From NCBI GenBank assembly GCA_028276315.1, contig JAPYWP010000023.1:1-8168 (forward strand): a stretch of 8,168 bases of DNA, read 5' to 3'. Of this stretch, positions 1 through 6,269 are shown in pieces. The notes beneath the pieces are model-generated. The model was given only the letters and a program-made list of their open reading frames with translations, ran no database searches and was not told the DNA's origin. Source of the DNA: Minisyncoccota bacterium (GTDB lineage: Bacteria; Patescibacteriota; Minisyncoccia; UBA6257; HR35). The position numbers and the translations under genes are program-made. Numbering within the stretch: position 1 is the first letter of the stretch; the number at the start of each line of letters is the position of its first letter.

Positions 1-1073
1 GCTCTCTTACAAGACTAATTGTTTGGAAAATGTTTTTAAATGCATTTTTACAAAAACCAATTTTTGGTTGGGGGCTTGAAATGTCTCCTTTTTTGTTTGG
101 TAAATTTATTAATCCAGATCTTTTTAAGGTTGAACAAGCAATTTTTGATAGAGCCCACAACAAATACGTTGAACTTTTAGCAACTCAAGGAATTTTTGGA
201 TTTTTAACTTATGTTTTAATTTTAATTTTTCTTATTTATTTTTCAATTAAAAATAAAATACCATCTTTAACTGCGCTTTTTGTCTCTTTTTCAATAAACA
301 ACTTTTTTATTTTTGATATTCAATATACTTGGATAGTATTTTTTACATTTTGTGCATGGGTCTCAAGTAAATCAAATGAAGGTAATAAAATAATTTTTGA
401 ATTTAAATTTTTAAAACCAGCAATTTTTGCTTTTGTAATAATAATTTCAATTGTTCAATTTTTGCAAATTAGACTTGTTTTAGAAAATTTAAAAAAATTA
501 GATATTAACTTTTTCTTTGATTCAATTCCAAAAGCAGGACCATATAAAACTGAGCTTGTAGTTCATGTTGGTTCAAGATTTTTAAATAATATTAATAAAT
601 ATGAAAGTTCTGATATTATAAAATTTTATGTTGCGCTAAAAGATCAGTATTTGAAAGAAAAAACAGATTTAAGATTATCTTCAATGTTCGCAAACTTTGC
701 AACTTCTTTTTATAAATATTTACAAGGAGAAAAACTTGAAGAAGAAAGAGAATTTATTAGAAAAAATTTATTAGAATTTTTCGAAAAATTCCCATATTAT
801 CCACCAGCAGTTCTTTATAGGATTTTATACTTTATAGAAATTGAACAAAACCCCCAAAAAGCAAAAGAATACTTTTTATCTATATCTTCAACATCTTCAA
901 TATATATGTCCTATGGAGTTTTGCTTTCTCAAAATCTTTGGCAAAAGGGCTTTTATAAAGAAGCTTACGAAATTTTGCAAATTTTAAAAGAAAGAAATTA
1001 TAAATTTAATGATAAAGAAAAAGAATTTTTAAATAGTATCGAGGAGCTTTTAAAAGAAGAAAATAAAAAATAA
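1..1073 (+). CDS. O-antigen ligase/polymerase (Wzy/WaaL-like) membrane protein with TPR-like tail, 5'-truncated
   Basis: This is the 3' part of a gene that begins before the window. The frame stays open to the left edge (first full codon at 3), and the residues before the first ATG (30) read SLTRLIVWK, the conserved arginine/tryptophan motif that normally precedes the large periplasmic loop of this family, so the ATG at 30 is internal. Counting from that ATG, a family-typical motif RAHNKYVELLATQG lies at 41-54; its histidine (H43) matches the conserved loop histidine of WaaL-type ligases. Three or four hydrophobic segments follow at about 53-73, 77-113 and 130-147. The remaining ~190 residues are soluble and helical, with TPR-like pairs near 250-325. 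The family joins or polymerises undecaprenyl-linked glycans at the outer face of the membrane. I infer a role in surface glycan or S-layer glycosylation because a surface protein lies downstream; the substrate cannot be read from sequence. The stop is only 6 nt from the 3' end of a convergent tRNA gene. Confidence 0.8.
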   Translation, partial: SLTRLIVWKMFLNAFLQKPIFGWGLEMSPFLFGKFINPDLFKVEQAIFDRAHNKYVELLATQGIFGFLTYVLILIFLIYFSIKNKIPSLTALFVSFSINNFFIFDIQYTWIVFFTFCAWVSSKSNEGNKIIFEFKFLKPAIFAFVIIISIVQFLQIRLVLENLKKLDINFFFDSIPKAGPYKTELVVHVGSRFLNNINKYESSDIIKFYVALKDQYLKEKTDLRLSSMFANFATSFYKYLQGEKLEEEREFIRKNLLEFFEKFPYYPPAVLYRILYFIEIEQNPQKAKEYFLSISSTSSIYMSYGVLLSQNLWQKGFYKEAYEILQILKERNYKFNDKEKEFLNSIEELLKEENKK

Positions 1074-1079
1074 ATTTTG

Positions 1080-1150
1080 TCGGGCTGCCGGGAGTTGAAC
1101 CCGGTCTACTGCCACCCCAAGGCAGCGGACTACCGTTATCCTACAGCCCG
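1080..1150 (-). tRNA. tRNA-Pro (anticodon GGG)
   Basis: Read on the minus strand, this folds into a full cloverleaf. The acceptor stem is CGGGCTG/CAGCCCG with discriminator A at 1080. The D arm is GGAT/GTCC with GG in the loop, the anticodon stem is CTGCC/GGCAG around loop TTGGGGT, and the T arm is CCGGG/CCCGG around TTCAACT. The anticodon is GGG, reading proline CCC/CCU codons, and the C1-G72 pair with A73 is the usual bacterial proline identity. The 3' end is followed by CAA rather than CCA, so the CCA tail must be added enzymatically. The gene is convergent with the ligase-like gene, leaving 6 nt between them. Confidence 0.96.
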
Positions 1151-1157
1151 AATATTT

Positions 1158-1163
1158 ATTATA
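1158..1163 (-). promoter_or_regulatory. -10 box of the tRNA-Pro promoter
   Basis: On the minus strand a perfect TATAAT ends 7 nt before the first base of tRNA-Pro, so transcription should start at or one base before the mature tRNA 5' end. The surrounding 8-mer ATTATAAT (1158-1165) is its own reverse complement, so it also offers a TATAAT on the plus strand at 1160-1165. No TTGACA-like -35 is seen; that position falls in the heptad repeat array. Confidence 0.6.
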
Positions 1164-1169
1164 ATAGAG

Positions 1170-1197
1170 GTGAGTAGTGAGAGGTGAGAAGTGAGAA
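1170..1197 (+). repeat. Heptanucleotide tandem repeat (GTGAGNN)x4, copy 1
   Basis: There are four uninterrupted 7-nt units: GTGAGTA, GTGAGAG, GTGAGAA, GTGAGAA. A matching four-unit array is present on the opposite strand at 6270-6297, and a decayed version at 6803-6822. The array lies just upstream of tRNA-Pro and in the gene-free stretch before the surface-protein gene. Short heptanucleotide tandem repeats in intergenic DNA are known from other bacteria (for example the cyanobacterial STRR families); what this one does is unknown. Confidence 0.85.
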
Positions 1198-1252
1198 ATA
1201 TAAAATTTGTTGTCAGAATAGTCTGCATTAAACCTGAAAAGCCTGCGCTAAG

Positions 1253-1261
1253 TTATCCACA
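1253..1261 (+). promoter_or_regulatory. Perfect DnaA-box-like 9-mer (upstream copy)
   Basis: The sequence is TTATCCACA, identical to the strong consensus DnaA box. It sits immediately upstream of the -35 element of the surface-protein promoter. A second identical copy in the same orientation lies 74 bp downstream. No dnaA or dnaN gene is in the window, so I read it as a possible DnaA-responsive operator rather than evidence for an origin. Confidence 0.5.
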
Positions 1262-1268
1262 GCTTGAT

Positions 1269-1297
1269 TTGTTTATTTTAAAATCATATGTTATAAT
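1269..1297 (+). promoter_or_regulatory. Promoter of the surface-layer gene (extended -10)
   Basis: A -35-like TTGTTT (1269-1274) is followed after a 17-bp spacer by a perfect TATAAT (1292-1297), and the -10 is preceded by TG at 1289-1290 (TGnTATAAT), an extended -10. The predicted transcription start is near 1303-1305. This is the best sigma-70-type promoter in the window, which fits strong expression of a surface-layer protein. It gives either a leader of about 135 nt to the ATG at 1439 or one of only 8-10 nt to the in-frame ATG at 1313. Confidence 0.72.
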
Positions 1298-1326
1298 GTA
1301 ATTAAGCCAAATATGGATAAAATAAA

Positions 1327-1335
1327 TTATCCACA
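1327..1335 (+). promoter_or_regulatory. Perfect DnaA-box-like 9-mer (downstream copy)
   Basis: This is a second exact TTATCCACA, about 23 nt after the predicted transcription start, in the same orientation as the copy at 1253-1261. The pair brackets the promoter, the geometry of a loop or roadblock operator. If translation starts at 1313 instead of 1439 it would fall inside codons 5-8. Confidence 0.48.
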
Positions 1336-1389
1336 GTTGACTAAATTAAATTTGTTTTATAATTTAGTTAATAAATTAGTAAATTTAAC

Positions 1390-1431
1390 TTCTTGGCTCC
1401 CAAATCTATTTTGGGACCAAGGAGTCAAGAA
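1390..1431 (+). promoter_or_regulatory. Stable leader hairpin with an alternative fold over the Shine-Dalgarno-like site
   Basis: Fold A pairs 1392-1404 with 1410-1421: CTTGG and TCCCAAA against TTTGGGA and CCAAG, 12 base pairs with one bulged C at 1397 and a 5-nt loop. Fold B pairs the same left arm (1390-1400) with 1421-1431, 11 contiguous pairs including one G-U, using GGAGTCAAG on the right. The two folds are mutually exclusive. The only good Shine-Dalgarno-like motif I see in the window, AAGGAG at 1419-1424, is partly buried in either. The hairpin lies 8-18 nt before the ATG at 1439. It may stabilise the mRNA or regulate translation; both roles are inference. Confidence 0.55.
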
Positions 1432-1438
1432 AAATTTT

Positions 1439-4400
1439 ATGAGTAAAAATTTACAAAGAGCCGCTTCAATATTAAGTGCGGTAGCACTTATAAGCTGGCT
1501 CTTAATTCCATCCTCTTCTTATATATTTGCAGAGGGTCAATGTAGAGCTGGTCAATATAACTTTACAAAAACCCTTTATAAAGGGATGAAAGACCCTCAA
1601 GTAAAAGATTTACAGGAGATGCTCGCTTATTGCGAGTCTTCTGATATTTATCCAGAGAAAGTTGTCTCTGGTTATTATGGATCTTTAACAGAAGCAGCTG
1701 TTAAAAGATTCCAAAAGAAATATGGAATTTCTCCTGTTGGAACCTTTGGTCCAGTAACCAGAGCAAAAGCAAATTCTCTTTATGGTCAAGGTGCTCAAGC
1801 TCAACAGCCACAAACTGGTGCAGCTGCTCAAAATCAATTAATTCAACAACTTTTGCAACAATTAGCTTCTCAAAATCCAGCTTTAGCTGCATTGCTTCAA
1901 GCTTTTTTGCAAACACAAGCTGGTCAGCAACCTCAAGCTCCAGCAGCACCAACAGGCCAAGTTAGTGTATCTTTATCACCACAAAGCCCAATGAGTGGTT
2001 CTTTAATTGCTGGTTCTGCTCAAGTTCCAGTTTTAGTCTTTACCATTTCTAATGGAACTTCTGGCGATGTTACTTTAACTGGTTTAACTTTCAAGAAAGT
2101 TGGTGTTGTTTCCGATATTAATATCACAAATGGTTATCTTGCTGAAGGAAACAATATTTTGTCACAATTTTCAAGCTTTTCTAATGGTGTGATGACATTC
2201 TCTGGTAATCTATTAACTATCCCAGCAGGACAAAGCAAAGAGGTAGCTTTAAGACTTGATATAGCTTTAGGCGCTACTACTGGACAGACAGTATCTTTCC
2301 AATTAACAAATGTTCAAGTTTCTGGTGGTCAAGTTTCTGCTAATTTACCTTTAAATGGTGGTACATTTACAGTTACTCAAGTTAATAATCCATCATTAGC
2401 ACAAATTTCAGGATTTAATTATTCAGGAGTTACTTCAGAAGTTGATGCTGGTACTGAAGGAGTTAGAATTTTTGCCGCAAATATGAGTGTTACAAATAGC
2501 CCAGTTAAATTAATGTCAATTAGATTTTCAATTACTGGTTCAATTAATCCAGCTACTGATTTAGCCAATTTAGTCTTAAAAGTTGATGGTCAAAATGCTG
2601 GAAGTGTTTCTGCTCCAGATGCTTCTGGTAAAGTTTATGTTGATCTTGGTCAAGGTTTTCAAATGGGAACCGGTAATCATACTTTAGAACTTTATGCTGA
2701 TGTCTTAGGAACACCAAATAGAAACTTTAAAGTTGAAATTCTAAGACCTTATGATGTTGTTGTTTTAGATACCCAATATAATACTTATATTCCAGTTAAT
2801 ACTCCAAGTGGAACAGCTCAAACAATTAATGTAAGACAAGGACAAGTTGTTATGAATTTAGCTTCAGATTCTCCAACAGGAAATATTGCTAAGGGTCAAT
2901 CAAATGTTGTGTTGCTTAAATTCAAAATAAGAGCTGCAGGTGAAGCAGTAAGAATTAAATGGTTACCATTCAAATTAGAAAAATTAGGTGGTACAGGTTG
3001 GGCCACTACTAATATTGACAATCATATTAGAAACGTTGCTTTATATGATGATGCCGGAAATCAAGTAGGTTCAACTATTTCTCAACTTGGAGTTTCAGGT
3101 GCTTGTGGTGGAGTAAATGCAACTATTAATGCTAATGATTTAACTTGTTCTTTTGGTTCTCCATCATCTCATATAAATTATCTTTTACCTGCAAATACTA
3201 CAAGAACATTTACTTTAAGAGTTGATGTCCAAACAGGTTTTGATGGTTCAGGATTAAAAGGTTCAGTTGTTGCTCCTTCTGGAGGTTTTGGTGGTAATAA
3301 CATAGAAGGTCAAATTTCTTTCCAGGGTAGTACGTCTCAGACAATTCAAGGAGCAATGTTAACTATTTCTCAAACTCCATTTGTTGGTTCTCCAAACACT
3401 TCTGTTGGAACCCAGACTTATGTTAGAGGTAAATCAAATGCTAAAATAGCTTCCTTCTCTCTTTCAGCTTCTTCAGCAGAGGGTATTGAAGTTAGTTCAT
3501 TAACATTCAATGTCAATGATGGTAATTTTGGAAATAGTCTTAAACTTCAAAATCTTTATGTAAAAGTTGGTAATAATCAATGGGGTAATATTGTAAGTAC
3601 TGTAAGTACAAATAATACAAATTATTCTTTCTCTGGAGTTACACCATTCACAATCCCAGCTGGTGGTTCTGTTATTGTTGATGTTTATGCTGATATCTTG
3701 CAAACTTCAGCTACAGGAACATACTCTAGTGTAGTTGATCTTACAAGCGCTTCAGCTGTTGGTGTAGTTTCAAGAGCTTCTCAATCACTTTCTTCTGTTA
3801 ATGGTCAAAATGTAGTTGTTACTGGAAGTGGTGCCTTTAGTTCAGTTTCTGTTGATCCTTCTAATCCACCATCTAAACAAATTGTTCTTGGTTCAACCAA
3901 TCAAACATTAGCTAACTTCAGATTTACTGCTGATAATAATGAAGATATTAGAATCACAGATATGGATGTAGAAATAGTTGCTGTTGATACAAGCACTGCT
4001 CCGGCAACATTTAGAAATGTAAGATTGCTTGATGGTTCTTCTGTTGTAGGTTGGGGTACTGCTCTTAGTGGTCCTGTTGCAACAACTTCACCTGGTCTTG
4101 GAGATCCATCTACAGCTGATAGTGTATTTACAAGTTCATTCCACTTTGCTACTCCTTTAGTTGTGCCAAAGAACCAAACAAAGACTTATACATTAGCTGC
4201 TGATGTAGCATCTTACACAGAATCTCCAAATTCTCATAATGTTCAATATGCTGCAAGAGTAGCTAGTGTTACTGCTGTTGGTAATGATTCTAATGAAAGT
4301 GTTCCATCTGCAACTACAACATTTGCTAATGCTCAAACGACTTTAAGAACAAAACTTTATGTTGCTTCCTTTACTTCCCTTGGTAGTTCATCTGGTAGAG

Positions 4401-4864
4401 TAAGATCAGCTTCTGACGAGGTTGCTAAACTTATATTAAGCGTTGATCCGGCTTATAATGCAGAGTTTAGATCAGTAAAACTTACATTCTCTGGTGGTGC
4501 TGTTTCTAACTATAATACTGCTACTACAGCAACCGATACAGCAAACTTCTTAGTAGAGTTAGTTGATGAAAGTAATAATGTAGTTGCAAGCACTTCTACA
4601 TTAACAGAAACCGGTGTAAATACTGGAGTTTTTGTTGCAACACTTAATCTTTCTTCTCCAAGAGTTATTACTGCTGGTCAGCAAGATCAATTGAAGTTAA
4701 GAATTGATTCTTCAGGATTTAATAATGTTTCTCAACAGACTGATGCTTTATCTATTAGAATTAGCACAAAAGACGATCTTGTATGGAGAGAGCAAGGAGG
4801 TAATACTGATCTTGGTCTTGAGCCTGGTGTAGTGCCTCTAACAGTAACTGTTTCTTATGAATAA
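1439..4864 (+). CDS. S-layer-like surface protein: signal peptide, peptidoglycan-binding domain, six beta-sandwich-type repeats
   Basis: The gene encodes 1141 residues from the chosen ATG. Residues 1-31 form a clear signal peptide (K3, R7, hydrophobic core 9-22, likely cut after IFA). A peptidoglycan-binding type 1 domain spans about 42-116, with VKDLQ and AVKRFQKKYG motifs; cysteines 35 and 65 could form a disulfide. A Q/A-rich linker (117-172) leads to about six tandem 145-175-residue beta-rich units starting near 174, 322, 468, 641, 799 and 973. Most share an opening such as SNxxLxxFxxxA and a closing PA-rich stretch followed by a DV dipeptide. The likely job is a self-assembling coat anchored to the wall. 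I chose 1439 because the signal peptide starts there; an in-frame ATG at 1313 would add 42 residues made of leader-like, hairpin-forming DNA. The GC content (about one third in a sampled line) is well above the neighbours, as expected for a highly expressed gene. It stops just before a strong terminator. Confidence 0.85.
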   Translation: MSKNLQRAASILSAVALISWLLIPSSSYIFAEGQCRAGQYNFTKTLYKGMKDPQVKDLQEMLAYCESSDIYPEKVVSGYYGSLTEAAVKRFQKKYGISPVGTFGPVTRAKANSLYGQGAQAQQPQTGAAAQNQLIQQLLQQLASQNPALAALLQAFLQTQAGQQPQAPAAPTGQVSVSLSPQSPMSGSLIAGSAQVPVLVFTISNGTSGDVTLTGLTFKKVGVVSDINITNGYLAEGNNILSQFSSFSNGVMTFSGNLLTIPAGQSKEVALRLDIALGATTGQTVSFQLTNVQVSGGQVSANLPLNGGTFTVTQVNNPSLAQISGFNYSGVTSEVDAGTEGVRIFAANMSVTNSPVKLMSIRFSITGSINPATDLANLVLKVDGQNAGSVSAPDASGKVYVDLGQGFQMGTGNHTLELYADVLGTPNRNFKVEILRPYDVVVLDTQYNTYIPVNTPSGTAQTINVRQGQVVMNLASDSPTGNIAKGQSNVVLLKFKIRAAGEAVRIKWLPFKLEKLGGTGWATTNIDNHIRNVALYDDAGNQVGSTISQLGVSGACGGVNATINANDLTCSFGSPSSHINYLLPANTTRTFTLRVDVQTGFDGSGLKGSVVAPSGGFGGNNIEGQISFQGSTSQTIQGAMLTISQTPFVGSPNTSVGTQTYVRGKSNAKIASFSLSASSAEGIEVSSLTFNVNDGNFGNSLKLQNLYVKVGNNQWGNIVSTVSTNNTNYSFSGVTPFTIPAGGSVIVDVYADILQTSATGTYSSVVDLTSASAVGVVSRASQSLSSVNGQNVVVTGSGAFSSVSVDPSNPPSKQIVLGSTNQTLANFRFTADNNEDIRITDMDVEIVAVDTSTAPATFRNVRLLDGSSVVGWGTALSGPVATTSPGLGDPSTADSVFTSSFHFATPLVVPKNQTKTYTLAADVASYTESPNSHNVQYAARVASVTAVGNDSNESVPSATTTFANAQTTLRTKLYVASFTSLGSSSGRVRSASDEVAKLILSVDPAYNAEFRSVKLTFSGGAVSNYNTATTATDTANFLVELVDESNNVVASTSTLTETGVNTGVFVATLNLSSPRVITAGQQDQLKLRIDSSGFNNVSQQTDALSIRISTKDDLVWREQGGNTDLGLEPGVVPLTVTVSYE

Positions 4865-4892
4865 AAGTTCATCTGGAAACTCTTGAGATTGG

Positions 4893-4920
4893 GGCCCCGG
4901 CAAAAGCCGGGGCCTTTTTT
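4893..4920 (+). terminator. Intrinsic terminator after the surface-layer gene
   Basis: A perfect 9-bp all-GC stem (GGCCCCGGC / GCCGGGGCC, 4893-4901 with 4906-4914) closes an AAAA loop and is followed by six T residues. It begins 28 nt after the stop codon. It isolates the surface-layer transcript from the tRNA-Trp unit, and is by far the most stable terminator seen in the window. Confidence 0.96.
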
Positions 4921-4936
4921 ATAATTAAATTTGTTT

Positions 4937-4942
4937 TATAAT
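4937..4942 (+). promoter_or_regulatory. -10 box for the tRNA-Trp and carboxypeptidase unit
   Basis: A perfect TATAAT ends 9 nt before the first base of tRNA-Trp, predicting a start only 2-3 nt before the mature tRNA. No convincing -35 is present; the matching position falls in the terminator T-run. Because a strong terminator lies just upstream and no other promoter is seen before 5027, this is probably also the promoter of the carboxypeptidase gene. Confidence 0.6.
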
Positions 4943-4951
4943 TATTGAATT

Positions 4952-5023
4952 GGGGCCGTCGGTTAATTGGCAAACCACTGGTCTCCAAAACCAGGACTGC
5001 AGGTTCGAGTCCTGCCGGCCCCG
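4952..5023 (+). tRNA. tRNA-Trp (anticodon CCA)
   Basis: The cloverleaf is complete. The acceptor stem is GGGGCCG/CGGCCCC with discriminator G at 5023, the D arm is GGTT/AACC, the anticodon stem is CTGGT/ACCAG around loop CTCCAAA, and the T arm is GCAGG/CCTGC around TTCGAGT. The anticodon at 4985-4987 is CCA and G73 is the normal bacterial tryptophan discriminator. The 3' end is followed by CAA, so CCA is not encoded. The next gene's ATG comes 3 nt after the discriminator base, so the two must share a primary transcript or a promoter hidden in the tRNA. Confidence 0.97.
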
Positions 5024-5026
5024 CAA

Positions 5027-6235
5027 ATGAAATCTTTTAAAAAATTTCTTATTTTTTTAATTCCTTTATTTTTAGTCTTTTTAATTTTTTATTTTCTTTA
5101 TACTCCATTAAAAACTCAATTTAATTTTAAAAGAGATGTTTTTTTGGAATTTCCAAAAATAGAATCTAACTATTTTGCTATTTTTTCTTTTCCAGAATTA
5201 AAATTAATTTATGGGAAAAATATAAAAGAAAAATATTCATTAGCTTCAATTACAAAATTAATAACTGCTTATGTTGCTTTTAAAAGCGATCAAATTCAAA
5301 AAGAAGTTTTAATTAATCAAAATGATTTATTAAAATTTGGTGTTTTGGGAGGATTAGCTCCTGGTAAAAAAGTTAAAATAATTGATCTTGTTAGAATTTT
5401 TTTAAAAAACTCTTCAAACCCTGCAGCAGAAATTGTTTTTAAAAATATAGATCAAAAAACAAAGGAAGAAATTTTAAATGAATTAAAAAATTTAGGTGCT
5501 AATTTTGAAATTTTTGATGGATCAGGCCTTAATTTAAAAAATAAAGGTTCAATTTTAGATTTAGCTATTTTATTTAAAAAAATTCACAATGATTATCCTC
5601 AGATTTTAGAATTTTCGAAAGAAAACTCTGGTATTTATCCTTTAGGTGATTCAAATAGTTATGTTTTAAATTTAAATGGAAGTTATAATGGATTTTTAGG
5701 AGGAAAAGTTGGAACTTTACCAGAGATTGGATTTAATTTTTCTGGAATTTTTGAAATAAAAGGCAAAAAATATTTGATTATTGTTTTTGGCGCAAGAGAT
5801 TTTTTTGTAGAACTTGATAAAATTCTAAAGTTTTTAGGTGAAGATAATTTATTTCCATTTTGCAATGAAAATTCTAAAGTTTTAGGAAATTACAAAAGAG
5901 CTTGTAAAATCAAACCAGTATTAAATGAAAAAGATTATTTTGAGGTTTCTGTTGGAACTGTAAGGTTAAGAATAATAAAAGATGGAATTGTTTTTAGAGA
6001 ATATTATTTAAAAAAATTAAAAAGATTTTCTCCTTTATGGGCCTTTGATCAAGGAATTTATTACTTAAAAAATACAGATAATAAAATTTATGTTGAAAAT
6101 GATAAGGGAAAAATAATAGTTTTAAGTTCTAAAGAAGAAAAAGATGCCGATATTCAAATTTTAGCTAATGATGAAGAATTTTTAGAAATTTTAAATATTT
6201 TAAAAGATATTAAAAAGTTTTTAATTTTTTGGTAA
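5027..6235 (+). CDS. D-alanyl-D-alanine carboxypeptidase-like protein (peptidase S11 / penicillin-binding fold)
   Basis: The gene encodes 402 residues. A single N-terminal membrane segment (about 5-25, after KSFKK) anchors the enzyme, with the catalytic domain outside. The serine-peptidase motifs are in order: SxxK as S74-I-T-K77 within SLASITKL, SxN as S129-S-N131 within NSSNPAAE, and the third motif as K227-V-G-T within GGKVGTLPE, where the family normally has KTG. The family removes the terminal D-alanine from peptidoglycan stem peptides, limiting cross-linking. Residues after about 270 form an unrecognised C-terminal domain unlike the usual PBP5 tail. The frame stays open back to 4967, but those 20 codons lie in tRNA-Trp, so the start is 5027. 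No ribosome-binding site is possible outside the tRNA. The KVG variant could lower activity; the function is therefore a family-level call. Confidence 0.82.
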   Translation: MKSFKKFLIFLIPLFLVFLIFYFLYTPLKTQFNFKRDVFLEFPKIESNYFAIFSFPELKLIYGKNIKEKYSLASITKLITAYVAFKSDQIQKEVLINQNDLLKFGVLGGLAPGKKVKIIDLVRIFLKNSSNPAAEIVFKNIDQKTKEEILNELKNLGANFEIFDGSGLNLKNKGSILDLAILFKKIHNDYPQILEFSKENSGIYPLGDSNSYVLNLNGSYNGFLGGKVGTLPEIGFNFSGIFEIKGKKYLIIVFGARDFFVELDKILKFLGEDNLFPFCNENSKVLGNYKRACKIKPVLNEKDYFEVSVGTVRLRIIKDGIVFREYYLKKLKRFSPLWAFDQGIYYLKNTDNKIYVENDKGKIIVLSSKEEKDADIQILANDEEFLEILNILKDIKKFLIFW

Positions 6236-6269
6236 ATAAAGACTAGTTTGGAAAATATAAATTATAAAT

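Noticed and set aside
1253..1335. Replication origin
   Set aside because: Two DnaA-like boxes alone are not enough: there is no dnaA, dnaN or box cluster, and the boxes bracket a strong promoter instead.
1701..1952. Minus-strand open frame of 83 codons inside the surface-protein gene
   Set aside because: It is antisense to the Q/A-rich linker of a clear gene; its leucine/glutamate-rich product is what CAA/GCT-type codons give on the other strand. No promoter or start context was seen.
3500..3703. Minus-strand open frame of 67 codons inside the surface-protein gene
   Set aside because: Isoleucine/asparagine/cysteine-rich shadow translation without any recognisable feature; it lies in a conserved repeat of the sense gene.
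4967..5026. Upstream in-frame extension of the carboxypeptidase (20 codons)
   Set aside because: These codons lie inside tRNA-Trp, which is certain from its fold, so they are not a protein N-terminus.
5683..5865. Minus-strand open frame of 60 codons inside the carboxypeptidase gene
   Set aside because: It is antisense to the third catalytic motif region and has no independent support.
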